Origin: Aureimonas sp. AU4
GTDB taxonomy: Bacteria; Pseudomonadota; Alphaproteobacteria; Rhizobiales; Rhizobiaceae
DNA: 64,000 nucleotides
Assembly (NCBI RefSeq): GCF_001463765.1
Contig: NZ_BBWK01000006.1
Location: forward strand, 1 to 64,000
Direction: 5' to 3'
Below, piece after piece: positions 18,328 to 31,668 of the stretch (positions are counted from its first letter, which is position 1; every line of letters begins with the position of its first letter). Under the pieces are notes generated by a model. It was not told the origin of the DNA and ran no database searches. It saw only the letters and a list, made by a program, of their open reading frames with translations. A program made the position numbers and the translations under genes.

Positions 18328-20532
18328 TTGCCCGACACCCGCCCGACCGAAACGCTGTTCGGCACCCTGGAGGAACGGGTGGTGCCGGTGCTCGTGCCGC
18401 TGCCGGCCGAGCGGCCCTATTCCTACCGCGTGCCGGAGGGGATGGACGTCGAGCCCGGCACCATCGTGCAGGTGCCGCTGGGGCCGCGGCAGGTGGCGGG
18501 CGTCGTATGGGACGCGCCGACCGATCCGGTGGACCCGCGCAAGCTGCGGTCGATCACCCGTCGCTTCGATTGCCCGCCGCTCAGCCCAGCCACGCGCCGC
18601 TTCGTGGACTGGGTGGCGGACTACACGCTGTCGCCGCCGGGGCTCGTCGCGCGCATGGTGCTGCGCGCGCCCGCCGCCTTCGATCCCGAGCCCGCTGCCG
18701 AGGGGTTGCGGCTGACCGATGCTCGGCCCGACCGCCCGACGCCGGCGCGCGCGCGCCTGATCGAGACCGCCGCCCATCCCGGCGAGTGGACGCGCGGCGG
18801 GCTCGCGCGCGCGGCCGGCGTGTCGCTTTCGGTGGTGGACGGGCTGGTGCGGCAGGGCGTGCTGGAGCCGGTCTGGCTGCCGTCCCATCCGGTCGTCGCG
18901 CCGCCCGATACGGGCGCTGCGCGCGCGGCCCTCAACGCCGAACAGGGCGCGGTCGCGGAGCGGCTCGCGGAACGCATCGGCCAAGGCTTCTCGGTGAGCC
19001 TTCTCGAGGGCGTCACGGGCTCCGGCAAGACCGAGGTCTATTTCGAGGCCGTCGCGCGGGCGCTCGATGCGGGCGGGCAGGTCCTGATCCTCCTGCCCGA
19101 GATCGCTCTGACCCAGAGCTTCATCGACCGCTTCCACCAGCGCTTCGGCGCCGAGCCCGCGCAGTGGCACTCGGATGTCGCGCCCCGCACGCGCGAGCGC
19201 GTCTGGCGGCAGGTGGCGGAAGGGCGCGTGCGCGTGGTCGCGGGCGCCCGCTCGGCGCTGTTCCTTCCCTTCTCGAATCTCCAGCTCATCGTCGTCGACG
19301 AGGAGCACGACCCTGCCTACAAGCAGGAGGACCGCACCTTCTACCACGCGCGCGACATGGCGGTGGTGCGTGGGCAGATCGGCGCGGCGCCCGTGGTGCT
19401 GGCTTCCGCCACGCCCTCGCTGGAAAGCCGCGTCAACGCGGAAGCCGGACGCTACACGCGCCATCTCCTGGCCAGCCGCTTCGCGGACGCCGTCCTGCCC
19501 CGGCTCGAGCTTGTCGACATGCGGCGCCATCCGCCGGCCCGTGGGCGCTTCGTCTCGCCGGTGCTGCTGACGGCGATCGAGGAGACGGTGGCGCGAGGCG
19601 AGCAGGCGCTTCTCTTCCTCAACCGGCGCGGCTACGCGCCGCTCACGCTCTGCCGCGTCTGCGGCCACCGCTTCGGCTGCCCGCAATGCTCGAGCTGGCT
19701 GGTGGAACACCGCCTGCGCGGCACACTCCAGTGCCACCATTGCGGCCATGCCGAGCGGCGGCCCGAAGCCTGCCCGGAATGCGGGACGCTGGATCACCTC
19801 GTGCCCTGCGGCCCCGGCGTCGAGCGTCTGGCCGAGGAGATGGTCGAGGCCTTTCCCGACGCGCGCACGATTCTCCTCTCCTCCGACCTGCCGGGCGGCG
19901 CGCGGCGCCTGCGCCAGGAGCTCGATGCGGTCGCCGACGGCGAGGCCGACATCGTGATCGGCACGCAGCTCGTCGCCAAGGGGCACCACTTCCCGCTGAT
20001 GACCCTGGTCGGCGCGGTGGACGCCGACCTCGGGCTCGCCAACGGCGATCCGCGCGCGGCCGAGCGGACCTTCCAGCTTCTTCATCAGGTGACAGGCCGC
20101 GCGGGCCGCACAGGTCTGAAGAGCCGGGGGCTCATTCAGACCTTCGCGCCCGAGCATCCGGTGATGCAGGCGATTCAGGCGGGCGAGCCGGAAGCCTTCT
20201 ACCGGCGCGAGTCGCTGGAGCGCGAGCGCGCGGGACTGCCACCGTTCGGGCGGCTGGCGGCGATCATCGTCTCGGCCGACACGCGGCGCGAGGCAGAGGA
20301 ACATGGGCGCGAGCTGCGCCGCGCCGCGCCCGAGGACGATGACCTCGAGGTGCTCGGCCCCGCCGAGGCGCCGCTGGCGCTCCTGCGCGGGCGCCACCGC
20401 TTCCGCCTTCTCGTTCAGGGACCCCGGCGGGCCCCGCTCCAGGCCTATCTGCGCGAGATGACCGCCCGCGCGCCCCGGCCGCGCGGCTCGGTGCATGTGC
20501 AGATCGACATCGACCCGCAGAGCTTCCTGTGA
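18328..20532 (+). CDS. priA: Primosomal replication-restart helicase PriA
   Basis: PriA reloads the replisome at stalled forks by 3'-5' unwinding. The protein has the N-terminal DNA-binding domain ([21 protein letters not shown]), Walker A (GVTGSGKT), DEEH box and PATPSLES-like motif III ([10 protein letters not shown]). The zinc-binding insert carries paired cysteines ([13 protein letters not shown] and CHHCGH...CPECG), and motifs V-VI read [12 protein letters not shown] and QVTGRAGR. No start is clear. TTG at 18328 gives 734 residues and a leader like other rhizobial PriA proteins. GTG at 18379, with GGAGGA upstream, gives 717, and the frame stays open to a GTG at 18103. Confidence 0.94.
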   Translation: MPDTRPTETLFGTLEERVVPVLVPLPAERPYSYRVPEGMDVEPGTIVQVPLGPRQVAGVVWDAPTDPVDPRKLRSITRRFDCPPLSPATRRFVDWVADYTLSPPGLVARMVLRAPAAFDPEPAAEGLRLTDARPDRPTPARARLIETAAHPGEWTRGGLARAAGVSLSVVDGLVRQGVLEPVWLPSHPVVAPPDTGAARAALNAEQGAVAERLAERIGQGFSVSLLEGVTGSGKTEVYFEAVARALDAGGQVLILLPEIALTQSFIDRFHQRFGAEPAQWHSDVAPRTRERVWRQVAEGRVRVVAGARSALFLPFSNLQLIVVDEEHDPAYKQEDRTFYHARDMAVVRGQIGAAPVVLASATPSLESRVNAEAGRYTRHLLASRFADAVLPRLELVDMRRHPPARGRFVSPVLLTAIEETVARGEQALLFLNRRGYAPLTLCRVCGHRFGCPQCSSWLVEHRLRGTLQCHHCGHAERRPEACPECGTLDHLVPCGPGVERLAEEMVEAFPDARTILLSSDLPGGARRLRQELDAVADGEADIVIGTQLVAKGHHFPLMTLVGAVDADLGLANGDPRAAERTFQLLHQVTGRAGRTGLKSRGLIQTFAPEHPVMQAIQAGEPEAFYRRESLERERAGLPPFGRLAAIIVSADTRREAEEHGRELRRAAPEDDDLEVLGPAEAPLALLRGRHRFRLLVQGPRRAPLQAYLREMTARAPRPRGSVHVQIDIDPQSFL

Positions 20533-20630
20533 TGCGACTGGCCGCTCGCACGATTTCGTGACACAGGCTTGGCGCTCCGGCAGGAGCCGATAAGCCATCC
20601 CCGCCGCGAATCGCCGTCCCCGGAGACCCG

Positions 20631-21020
20631 ATGCAGATCACCTTCCCACAGACCACGACCGATCTTCTGCCGTTTCTGGTCGCGTGCTTCAGCATCGGCT
20701 ACGGACTCTATGCGCTGTTCGCGCCGCGTCTCTTCCTGCGGATGGCGGGCCTCGACACGCTGAACACGCGCCGCGCCGGCCTTTCCGAGATTCGGGCCAC
20801 GCTCGCCGGCTTCCCGCTCGGCATGGGTCTGGCGGCGTTCTTCTTCTACGACCAACCGTTCATGCAGATGGCGCTGGGCGCGGGCTGGCTGCTGACGGCC
20901 TTCGGACGGCTGGTGTCGATTCTCTCCGACGATGCCTCGACGCTCGGCAACTGGCTCTGGCTCCTCATCAATTTGGCGCTCGCGGCCGGCTGTCTGGCCC
21001 CGGTTCTCGGCCTGATCTGA
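20631..21020 (+). CDS. Small four-helix membrane protein, DUF4345-like
   Basis: The 129-residue product has four hydrophobic helices and no charged catalytic motif. The conserved-looking parts are SEIRATLAGFPLGMGLAAFFFY and GWLLTAFGRLVSIL, which resemble DUF4345 proteins (function unknown). It stands between priA and the atp operon, with its own ATG and no obvious coupling to either. Assignment is by general pattern only. Confidence 0.6.
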   Translation: MQITFPQTTTDLLPFLVACFSIGYGLYALFAPRLFLRMAGLDTLNTRRAGLSEIRATLAGFPLGMGLAAFFFYDQPFMQMALGAGWLLTAFGRLVSILSDDASTLGNWLWLLINLALAAGCLAPVLGLI

Positions 21021-21036
21021 CGGGTTTGGGGGAGGG

Positions 21037-21080
21037 GGCGCAAACGGCGGCGCAATATGGCGCTCCGCCGGGTTTGCGCC
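21037..21080. repeat. Two-tier hairpin before the atp operon
   Basis: GGCGCAAAC (21037-21045) pairs with GTTTGCGCC (21072-21080). Inside, GGCGG/CCGCC-like and CGC/GCG arms extend the stem around an AATATG loop. No T run follows. It starts 17 bp after the upstream gene's stop and 166 bp before atpH, so it may end that gene or lie in the atp leader. Confidence 0.5.
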
Positions 21081-21245
21081 GGTTGTCGTCCTGAAAACGC
21101 TATGCTAGACGACCCCTCGATCCGGCGCGGAATGTGGGCCTAACCCCTTCTCCGCAGCCTTTTTTTTGATCTGCTCCATGTCTCGCCGTCGCCGCTTGCT
21201 GCGCGCCGGACCTGGCGCCCGAAACGAGAAGAGAAGCGGTCGTCC

Positions 21246-23338
<2,093 letters not shown>

Positions 23339-23375
23339 GCCTTAGGCCCGGCCGAAACGGAGATCGACCCGACCC

Positions 23376-24254
23376 ATGCCGTCGCTGAAAGACCTGCGCA
23401 ATCGCATCGCCTCGGTGAAGGCGACCCAGAAGATCACCAAGGCCATGCAGATGGTCGCGGCGGCCAAGCTGCGTCGCGCGCAGGAGGCCGCCGAGGCCGC
23501 CCGTCCCTATTCGGAGCGGATGGCCTCGGTGCTCGGCAACATCGCCGGGGCCATGGAGCAGGGGCAGTCGCTGCCCCTGATGTCCGGCACGGGCCGGGAC
23601 GACACGCACCTCTTGGTCGTCTTCACGTCCGATCGTGGCCTGTGCGGCGGCTTCAACGGCCAGATCGTGCGTCTGGTGCGCGAGCATGTCCGCAGGCTGG
23701 AGACGGCCGGCAAGACGGTCAAGATCATCTCGGTCGGCAAGAAGGGCACCGACCTGATGCGCCGCGACCTCGGCTCGCGCATCGTCGCCCGGATGGATCT
23801 GAACGCCGGGCGCGGCATCGCCTTCTCGAATGCGGAAGGTGTCGCCGACGAGGTGATGACGCGCTTCGAGGCGGGTGAGTTCGACGTCGCGACGATCTTC
23901 TACTCGGCCTTCGAGAACGTGATCACGCAGCGCCCGACCGCGCAGCGCATCATCCCCGCCGAGGTGCCGGTGGTCGAGGCTTCCACGACGGGCGCGGCGG
24001 CAATCTACGAGTACGAGCCGGAGCCCGAGTCGATCCTCGCGGACCTGATCCCGCGCAACATCAAGATCCAGATCTTCCGCGCGCTTCTTGAGAACGGCGC
24101 GTCGGAACAAGGCGCCCGCATGAGCGCCATGGACAACGCGACGCGCAACGCGGGCGACATGATCAACAAGCTGTCGATCAGCTACAACCGCCAGCGCCAG
24201 GCGCAGATCACGACCGAGCTCATCGAGATCATCGCGGGCGCCGAGGCGCTCTGA
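23376..24254 (+). CDS. atpG: F1 ATP synthase gamma subunit
   Basis: Gamma forms the rotating central stalk. The 292-residue protein has the N-terminal helix [21 protein letters not shown] with [14 protein letters not shown], and the C-terminal helix [30 protein letters not shown]. About 37 bp separate it from atpA. After it, a 7-bp hairpin (CGGGCGA/TCGCCCG, 24264-24282) lies in the 98-bp gap before atpD. Confidence 0.97.
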   Translation: MPSLKDLRNRIASVKATQKITKAMQMVAAAKLRRAQEAAEAARPYSERMASVLGNIAGAMEQGQSLPLMSGTGRDDTHLLVVFTSDRGLCGGFNGQIVRLVREHVRRLETAGKTVKIISVGKKGTDLMRRDLGSRIVARMDLNAGRGIAFSNAEGVADEVMTRFEAGEFDVATIFYSAFENVITQRPTAQRIIPAEVPVVEASTTGAAAIYEYEPEPESILADLIPRNIKIQIFRALLENGASEQGARMSAMDNATRNAGDMINKLSISYNRQRQAQITTELIEIIAGAEAL

Positions 24255-24328
24255 GATTCCTGACGGGCGAGCTTTTCGCCCGGACCGCATGACGAGGCGC
24301 GGGAGGCCGTTCGGCCCGGACGCGTTGA

Positions 24329-25804
<1,476 letters not shown>

Positions 25805-25806
25805 AG

Positions 25807-26037
25807 ATGGCGGGGGCGTCCTCAGCTCTTCGGATCGAGGACGCCGTCAACGAGACCTGTCCCTGGTCGGGCAAACCGATCTCGGCGGACTCGCTGACGA
25901 CCTACCGAGACGAGGTGGTCGGGTTCTGCAATCCCGGCTGCCGCGACAAGTTCGAGTTGGCGGTCCACCATTTCGAGGCTGCCCTTCAGGCGAAGCGCCG
26001 AATCCAGGCGCAGCTAGGTGAGACGGATCGTGGCTGA
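25807..26037 (+). CDS. 76-residue TRASH/YHS-like metal-binding protein inside the atp operon
   Basis: The product contains Cys18, Cys41 and Cys45, spaced C-x22-C-x3-C, within ETCPWSGKPISADS and VVGFCNPGCRDKFELA. This spacing fits the TRASH (YHS-like) small metal-binding finger found in metal-handling proteins. There is no signal peptide. It begins 2 bp after atpD and overlaps atpC, so it is co-translated with F1 subunits. Its role is unknown: a metal-sensing or assembly factor is a guess. The coupling argues that it is a real gene. Confidence 0.75.
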   Translation: MAGASSALRIEDAVNETCPWSGKPISADSLTTYRDEVVGFCNPGCRDKFELAVHHFEAALQAKRRIQAQLGETDRG

Positions 26038-26434
26038 CGGCTTCAAGTTCGAACTGGTGTCCCCCGAGCGGCTGCTTCTCTCGGAGCGGGCGACGGCCGT
26101 GATCGTGCCGGGCACCGAGGGCTACTTCACCGTCATGGCGAACCATGTGCCGCTGATGGCCACGCTGAAGCCCGGCGTCGTGCGCGCGACGCTCGTCTCG
26201 GGCGGCGAGAAGCGGATCTTCGTCCAGGGCGGCTTCGCCGACATCAACGCCGACGGTTTCACGCTGCTCGCCGAACACGCGTCGCCGGTCGAGGAGATGA
26301 ACACCGAGGCGCTCGAAGCCGAGATCCAGCGCGCGGAGGCTGCCGCCGCACAAACCGCCGAGGGACCGGCCCGCACGCGCGCCGACCAGCGGGTCGTCGA
26401 TCTGCGCAGCGCCCGCGCCGAACTCGGCGCCTGA
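26030..26434 (+). CDS. atpC: F1 ATP synthase epsilon subunit
   Basis: Epsilon sits on the central stalk and inhibits ATP hydrolysis. The 134-residue protein has the N-terminal beta sandwich (FELVSPERLLLSERATAVIVPGTEGYFTVMANHVPLMATLKPG) and a C-terminal helical, Ala/Glu-rich part. I chose GTG at 26030 because it gives the normal start MADGFKFELVSPE and a GGTGA sits upstream; GTG at 26018 would add four residues. The start overlaps the stop of the TRASH-like gene by 8 bp. Confidence 0.95.
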   Translation: MADGFKFELVSPERLLLSERATAVIVPGTEGYFTVMANHVPLMATLKPGVVRATLVSGGEKRIFVQGGFADINADGFTLLAEHASPVEEMNTEALEAEIQRAEAAAAQTAEGPARTRADQRVVDLRSARAELGA

Positions 26435-26463
26435 GCCGGTCGCCATTCGCATTTTCATTCAGA

Positions 26464-26498
26464 AGGGCCCGGCGCCGGGATGGCGCCGGGCCCTTTTT
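26464..26498 (+). terminator. Intrinsic terminator of the atp operon
   Basis: A perfect 13-bp stem (AGGGCCCGGCGCC and GGCGCCGGGCCCT) with loop GGGAT runs into a TTTTT tract at 26494-26498, 30 bp after the atpC stop. It abuts the convergent acetyltransferase gene. Confidence 0.93.
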
Positions 26499-27007
26499 CA
26501 TTCCGGAAGGGCCGAGAAGGGTTCGGGATAGACCAACGGCCCGTGCCAGCCCGTGAGCGCGCCCGGTATCAGTTCGAGCGCCTGAAAGGCCGGACCCGCC
26601 CAGGGCACGTCCGCTCCCTGCGCAAGATCGGGCCTGAAGCCGAAGCGGCCGTAATAGTGCGGGTCGCCCAGCACGAAGACGGAGCGCCAGCCCCGCTCAC
26701 GCGCCAGTTCCAGCCCGAAGCCGATCAGGCGCGCGCCGATGCCGGCGCCCTGTCGGTCCGGCGCGACCGCGACGGGGCCGAGCGCCAGCGCTCGCTCCGG
26801 CCCGTCGAGCGAGCTGAAGAGCGCATGACCGATCAGGAAGCCGTCATGCGCCGCGACCACGGAGATGGTCTCGTGCCCCGACTCGATCACCGCCTTGGTC
26901 AGTTGCGCTTCGTCGATCCCGTCGAAGGCGGACGCGTGGATCGTCTCGACGAACAGAAGCTCGTCCGGCCGCATCTCGCGCACGGTCACGCCCGGTCCGT
27001 CGCTCAC
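26498..27007 (-). CDS. GNAT-family N-acetyltransferase (YhbS-like)
   Basis: The 169-residue protein has the YhbS-type GNAT motif: [43 protein letters not shown] and a characteristic [17 protein letters not shown]. The acceptor is unknown. GTG at 27007 is favoured because it overlaps the rppH stop by four bases (GTGA), implying coupling. An internal ATG 11 codons later is possible. Confidence 0.85.
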   Translation of the reverse strand: MSDGPGVTVREMRPDELLFVETIHASAFDGIDEAQLTKAVIESGHETISVVAAHDGFLIGHALFSSLDGPERALALGPVAVAPDRQGAGIGARLIGFGLELARERGWRSVFVLGDPHYYGRFGFRPDLAQGADVPWAGPAFQALELIPGALTGWHGPLVYPEPFSALPE

Positions 27008-27516
27008 GACGCGGTCTCCAGGTGGCGGAACGTGTCGATCACCTGCTGGTAGACCCCGCGCTTGAACGGCACCACAAGGTGGAGAACCTCGTCCATGGGT
27101 TTCCAGGCATATTCGGTGAATTCCGCCGTGTGTCCGCCGGGCGGCGGGTCGATCGCGATCTCCTCGTCGCGGCCCGTGAAGCGGAAGGCGAACCATCGCT
27201 GCTTCTGGCCGCGGAACCGACCCTTGAGGGCGATGCCGACGAGTTCGGGCGGCAGTTCGTAGGTGAGCCAGTCCGGCGTCTCGTCGAGGAGCTCGACCGA
27301 GCGGATGCCGGTCTCTTCGAAGAGCTCGCGCCGCGCGGCCTCCAGCGCGTCCTCGCCCTCGTCGATCCCGCCTTGCGGCATCTGCCAGAGCTGGGTCGCA
27401 CCGTCCATCTCGCCGCGCGGCTCGACGACCCGGCGACCGACGAAGACGCGGTTCTCGCGGTTCAGCACCATGATGCCGACGCAGGGACGATAGGGGAGGG
27501 ATGCGGGGGCGGTCAT
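27004..27516 (-). CDS. rppH: RNA pyrophosphohydrolase (Nudix; RppH/IalA)
   Basis: RppH removes pyrophosphate from 5'-triphosphate mRNA and starts RNase E decay; the Bartonella homologue IalA is linked to erythrocyte invasion. The 170-residue protein holds the full Nudix box at about residues 49-71 ([17 protein letters not shown] then FEETGI) and the RppH-specific WQMPQGG before it. It lies in the conserved rppH-polysaccharide deacetylase-ctpA block. Confidence 0.94.
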   Translation of the reverse strand: MTAPASLPYRPCVGIMVLNRENRVFVGRRVVEPRGEMDGATQLWQMPQGGIDEGEDALEAARRELFEETGIRSVELLDETPDWLTYELPPELVGIALKGRFRGQKQRWFAFRFTGRDEEIAIDPPPGGHTAEFTEYAWKPMDEVLHLVVPFKRGVYQQVIDTFRHLETAS

Positions 27517-27601
27517 GCGGCTCCAGGGACTCGGGTCTTATGCTGCGGAGCCATATGGAGGAATGACGCGGCGCGAAAAGAAAAACGTGGTGAAGAAAAT
27601 G

Positions 27602-28777
27602 TTAGCGTCTCGCTTCGGGGTCGAGCGCCAGGGCCGAGACCGGCACGATCTCGATGCCCCGGCCCGTCGCTTTGCGGGTCCAGGCGGCGATCGTCTCGAC
27701 CGAGGTCTCGAAGGCGCTGGCAACGCCCACCGCCGTTCCCCGCGCGCGCGCGACGCGCTCCAGCGCGTCGAGCTGCCGGCGGATCGCCTCAGGCGAGCGA
27801 TCCTGGTCGAGAACGAGATCGGATGCCGCGAACGGCACGCGTCCCGCCACGGCCACGTCGCGGGCCAGCGAGCGCGAGGACGAGCCGTCGTCCATGTAGA
27901 GCAGGCCGCGTCGCGAGACTTCGGCGAGAAAGGGCTCCAGCGCCGTCGGCTCGGCGTTGAAGCGGGCGCCCATGTAGTTCATCACCCCGACATAGTTCGT
28001 CATGCGCCCGAGCGCGTGATGCAGCGCGTCGAAGCGGCCCGCCACGGCGTCGGCGACGGTCTGCGTATCCTCGCCCGGTGAGATCTCCGGGTAGCCGAAG
28101 GGCTCCAGCGGGGCCTGGAGCAGAAGCTCGTGGCCGTTCTGGCGTGCGTTGCGCATCCAGCGGTCGAGCGAGTTGCCGTCGGCGGCGAAGGCCAGGGTTA
28201 CGCCGGCCGGAAGGCGCTCCACGGCCTGCTGCGTGCCGGTCTGGGAAATGCCAAGGCCCGCGACCACGATGGCGATGCGCGTGCCGAGCGCCCCGGAGGT
28301 CGCGCCGGCATAGACGTCGAGCGGACGTCGCCCGTCGCCGCTGCGCACCGGCAGCATTCCCATGTCGCTCGGCTCGAGCAGCGCCTCGTCGGGCGAGGCG
28401 GCGAAGGCGGCGGGCTGGCGCAGCGAGCCCGGATCGAAGACGCGGATCGAGCCGGTCGTGGTCGGGTCGGGCGCGCCGGAGACCGGCAGGATCTCGTTGC
28501 CGCGCGTCACCGTCACGCCGCCGGTCTCGGCCATGCGCACGACGTTGGGCTCCGCGGCGTCTTCCGTCGAAGGCGGGGCGGTGACGGATGCGCCGGCGAC
28601 CACCGTCGGCGCCACCGGCGCGAAGTCCGGCTGCTCGAGGACGGCCAGCGTCGAGCCGCCCGCGACCGTCGCAAAGGCCGCCAAGGCGGCGAGCTTCGGC
28701 AGTCGTCGCCTGGCGCGCGGGGTGCTCCGCGTCGGTTGAAGGTCCTGGCCGAGGGGGCGGTAGAGTTCGTCGCGCAT
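27602..28777 (-). CDS. Divergent polysaccharide deacetylase family protein, membrane-anchored
   Basis: The 391-residue protein has a short cytoplasmic N-terminus, one membrane anchor at about residues 28-45 (LPKLAALAAFATVAGG), a Pro/Thr/Ala-rich linker, and a C-terminal domain of the divergent polysaccharide deacetylase type (IAIVVAGLGISQTGT, GHELLLQAPLEPFGYP, YMGARFNAE, YMDDGSSSRS). The domain is a NodB-like barrel whose usual metal-binding motif is altered, so its enzymatic status is uncertain. A role in peptidoglycan turnover is inferred from its ctpA and EnvC-like neighbours. The ATG at 28777 excludes a 17-residue extension that runs into the ctpA terminator. Confidence 0.88.
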   Translation of the reverse strand: MRDELYRPLGQDLQPTRSTPRARRRLPKLAALAAFATVAGGSTLAVLEQPDFAPVAPTVVAGASVTAPPSTEDAAEPNVVRMAETGGVTVTRGNEILPVSGAPDPTTTGSIRVFDPGSLRQPAAFAASPDEALLEPSDMGMLPVRSGDGRRPLDVYAGATSGALGTRIAIVVAGLGISQTGTQQAVERLPAGVTLAFAADGNSLDRWMRNARQNGHELLLQAPLEPFGYPEISPGEDTQTVADAVAGRFDALHHALGRMTNYVGVMNYMGARFNAEPTALEPFLAEVSRRGLLYMDDGSSSRSLARDVAVAGRVPFAASDLVLDQDRSPEAIRRQLDALERVARARGTAVGVASAFETSVETIAAWTRKATGRGIEIVPVSALALDPEARR

Positions 28778-28828
28778 GGGACGCGACCCTAGGGAGGCAG
28801 TCTGGACCGGAGCTTTTGCTGGACGCAC

Positions 28829-28861
28829 GAAAAAGGCCCCGGCGCAGCGCGCCGGGGCCTT
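28829..28861 (-). terminator. Intrinsic terminator after ctpA
   Basis: Read on the minus strand, a 13-bp stem (AAGGCCCCGGCGC with its complement, 3-base loop) ends in TTTTT (28829-28834 complement). It lies 23 bp past the ctpA stop and separates it from the deacetylase-rppH unit. Confidence 0.9.
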
Positions 28862-28883
28862 TCCAACTGTCGGAGCCGATCGC

Positions 28884-30230
28884 TCAGTTGGCGATCGAGG
28901 CCGAATCCTGCTTGGGCGGGAAGGCGGCGTTGGTCTTGGTGCCGCGCAGAAGCTCGAAGGCGTACTGCATCTGCAGGTCGTCCTTGGCCTCGGGCGGCAC
29001 GTAGTCGAGCGAGCCGGAGCCCTCGTCGCCTTCCTGGACGCCCTTGATGTGGCCGCGCAGCGAAGCTTCGCCGAACTTCGGATCCTCGCCGGGCTTGATT
29101 CCCATCTGCGCCTTGATGTCGTCGGGCAGGGGCTGATCGACCTCGATGTCGGGGATGATACCCTTGCCCTGGATCGAGGCGCCCGACGGCGTGTAGTAGA
29201 GCGCGGTCGTCAGGCGCAGTGCGCCGTTGGCACCGAGCGGGATGATGGTCTGCACCGATCCCTTGCCGAACGAACGCGAGCCGACGATCGTCGCCCGCTT
29301 CTGGTCCTGAAGCGCGCCGGCCACGATCTCGGAGGCCGAAGCCGATCCACCGTTGACGAGCACCACGACCGGCTTGCCGTCCACGTCGTCGCCCGAGCGG
29401 GCGTTGTAGCGGCGGGTCTCCTCGGCGTTGCGGCCGCGCGTCGACACGATCTCTCCGCTCTGGAGGAAGGCGTCGGACACGCTGACGGCTTCGTCGAGCA
29501 GGCCGCCCGGGTTGCGGCGCAGATCGAGGACGAAGCCCTTGAGCTTGTCGGCCGGAATCTTCGCCTTGATGTCGGCGATCGCCTCCTCCATGCCGGAGGT
29601 GGTCTGCTCGTTGAAGCGCAGGAGCTTGATGTAGCCGACGTCGTTCTCGACCGTGTGGCGGACCGACGGCACCTTGATCTCGGCGCGCTGGATCGACAGG
29701 CGCACGGGCTGGGTCGCGCCGTCGCGGATGATGGTGAGATCGACCGAGGAGCCGATCTCGCCCTTCATCTTCTCGACCGCCTCGGCCAGCGTCAGGCCGC
29801 GCACCTGCTCGCCGTTGATCTCGGCGATGAGGTCGCCGGCGAGCACGCCCGCCTTGTCGGCCGGGGTGCCGTCGAAGGGCGAGACGACCTTGACGAGCTC
29901 GTTCTCCATGGTGACCTCGATGCCGAGGCCGCCGAACTCGCCGCGCGTCTCGGTGCGCATGTCCGCCGTTTCCTTGGCGTTCATGTAGCTCGAATGCGGA
30001 TCGAGCGAGGTCAGCATGCCGTTGATCGCGGTCTCGATCAGCTTCTGGTCGTCGGGAACGTCGACATACTGGGCGCGCACGCGCTCGAACACGTCGCCGA
30101 AGATGGCAAGCTGGCGGTAGGTGTCGGAACCGGCGGCGTTGGCCACGCCCGCATGCGGACCCACGAAGGCCGTCATCGCGGTGGCACCCAGAAGCGCTCC
30201 CGCGAAGAGAATGGAGAGCTTACGTATCAT
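28884..30230 (-). CDS. ctpA: C-terminal processing protease CtpA (S41)
   Basis: CtpA is a periplasmic serine protease that trims or degrades cell-envelope proteins, including peptidoglycan hydrolases. The 448-residue product has a signal peptide (IRKLSILFAGALLGATAM), a PDZ domain at about residues 95-180, and the S41 catalytic core. The dyad is Ser298 (GGSASASEI) and Lys323 (FGKGSVQ), 25 residues apart as in E. coli Prc. The start at 30230 overlaps the EnvC-like gene by 11 bp, so protease and hydrolase activator are co-expressed. Confidence 0.95.
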   Translation of the reverse strand: MIRKLSILFAGALLGATAMTAFVGPHAGVANAAGSDTYRQLAIFGDVFERVRAQYVDVPDDQKLIETAINGMLTSLDPHSSYMNAKETADMRTETRGEFGGLGIEVTMENELVKVVSPFDGTPADKAGVLAGDLIAEINGEQVRGLTLAEAVEKMKGEIGSSVDLTIIRDGATQPVRLSIQRAEIKVPSVRHTVENDVGYIKLLRFNEQTTSGMEEAIADIKAKIPADKLKGFVLDLRRNPGGLLDEAVSVSDAFLQSGEIVSTRGRNAEETRRYNARSGDDVDGKPVVVLVNGGSASASEIVAGALQDQKRATIVGSRSFGKGSVQTIIPLGANGALRLTTALYYTPSGASIQGKGIIPDIEVDQPLPDDIKAQMGIKPGEDPKFGEASLRGHIKGVQEGDEGSGSLDYVPPEAKDDLQMQYAFELLRGTKTNAAFPPKQDSASIAN

Positions 30231-31668
30231 TCCTCGTCCTTCCAGATGATCCATCCGCCCACCAGGGGGCCGGGTCGACCGGTTTCCCGTCCTTGCGAAA
30301 TTCCACGTAAAGCGATGCGCCGCCATCGCCCATCTCAGCACTCGACGCGCTGGCCACGCGGGTCGATCCCATCATCGCCAACGGCTCACCCGACAGCACG
30401 AACTGGCCAACCTCGGCGTCGATCCGGCCCATGCCGGCCAACACGATATGATAGCCATCGCCGGCATTCAGGATCAAGAGTTGGCCGTAGGAGCGAAAGG
30501 GTCCGGCGTAGAGGACCTGCGCGTCCGCCGGCGCCGTCACCACATCGCCGGGACGCGCCCGGAAGGTGGCGCCCGCCACGATGCGTCCCATCTCGTCCTT
30601 GTCGCCGAACCGCCGCTCGATACCGCCTGCAACCGGGGGCACGAGGCTCCCTTTCATTGTCGAAAATGGGGCGGAAGGGCTGAGCTCGCTCATCTCGCGC
30701 TTGAGCGCCGCGACATCGTAGGACGGCTCGGGCGTGGCCGCGTTCGGCGCATCGGGAGCGGGCGCCAGCCGAGCGGACGCCTCGGCCGCGGCCCGGCTCG
30801 CCTCCAGGCGCTCGGCCTCCTCGCGTTCGCGGGCTCGGCGGCTCGCGGCGTCGAGCTCGGCGATCAGCGTCTCGAGACTGGTCGCCTGCGAGGCGAGCTC
30901 GGCCGCGCGCCGCTTCTCCTCGCCGATACGGCTGCGGCTCTCGGCCGCGATCTTGTCCTTTTCCTCCATGAGGCGGACGATCCGCTCCTCCTCCTCGCGG
31001 GCGCGGGACAGCGCCTCGGCGAAGCGGCTCTTCTCCTGCTCGATCGAGGTCCGCACGTCGGCCAGCCGCTGGAGGTCCCGAAGAAGGGCGACCGTCTCGC
31101 CGCGGATCTCGGGCACCACGGCACCGAGCAGGATGGCGCTGCGTACCGAGCCGAGCGCGTCGCCCGGCTTCACGAGCAGCGCGGGCGGCGGCTTGCGGCC
31201 CATGCGCTCCAGGGCCGCCAGAACCTCGGCCAGCACGCCTCGGCGCTCGCGCAGCGACCCCTTGAGGCCGCCCTCCTCGTCGGCGAGGGCGCGGATGCGC
31301 GTTTCCGTCGCCGTCACGTCCGTGGAAGCCTGCTTCTGGTCGGCGGCTGCGCGGATCATCTCGCCCTGCAGGCGGCCGCGATCCGCCGCGACGCCCGCCA
31401 CCAGCGCGTCGAGCCGCGTCACCGCCTCCTGCGACAGGGCGATGTCGCCCGAGATGCGGGCAAGCTCGGCTTCCGTGCGCCGGCGCTGCTCGGCGATGGC
31501 GTCGCTGGTGGAGGAGCCGGGCGCGGCCTGCGCGACGGGCGCTGCCGCCGCCTCGTCGTCTCCCGGCCGGGCGGCTGCGGGCGCTGCCGCAAGCAGCGCC
31601 GCGACGACAGCGGTCGCGGCGTGCCGCAGCGCCGTTCGCCTTTTCCGTCCCTTCGATCCGGTGGTCAT
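30220..31668 (-). CDS. EnvC-like murein hydrolase activator (degenerate LytM/M23)
   Basis: The 482-residue exported protein has a signal peptide, two long coiled coils (about 60-145 and 195-300, rich in Arg, Glu, Ala) and a C-terminal LytM/M23 fold (about 345-475: IERRFGDKDEMGRIVAGATF, DGYHIVLAGMGRIDAEVGQFV). The zinc ligands of active M23 enzymes are not evident, as in EnvC, which switches on amidases during division. The gene is followed by ctpA with 11 bp overlap. The final residues (PWWADGSSGRTRNDT) are encoded in the overlap. Confidence 0.9.
   Translation of the reverse strand: MTTGSKGRKRRTALRHAATAVVAALLAAAPAAARPGDDEAAAAPVAQAAPGSSTSDAIAEQRRRTEAELARISGDIALSQEAVTRLDALVAGVAADRGRLQGEMIRAAADQKQASTDVTATETRIRALADEEGGLKGSLRERRGVLAEVLAALERMGRKPPPALLVKPGDALGSVRSAILLGAVVPEIRGETVALLRDLQRLADVRTSIEQEKSRFAEALSRAREEEERIVRLMEEKDKIAAESRSRIGEEKRRAAELASQATSLETLIAELDAASRRAREREEAERLEASRAAAEASARLAPAPDAPNAATPEPSYDVAALKREMSELSPSAPFSTMKGSLVPPVAGGIERRFGDKDEMGRIVAGATFRARPGDVVTAPADAQVLYAGPFRSYGQLLILNAGDGYHIVLAGMGRIDAEVGQFVLSGEPLAMMGSTRVASASSAEMGDGGASLYVEFRKDGKPVDPAPWWADGSSGRTRNDT

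Noticed and set aside
15537-18365. 942-codon minus-strand frame spanning App1-like, sdhB, dps and transaldolase
   Set aside because: It runs through four real genes and a terminator in the wrong frame; product is Arg/Gly/Ala-rich.
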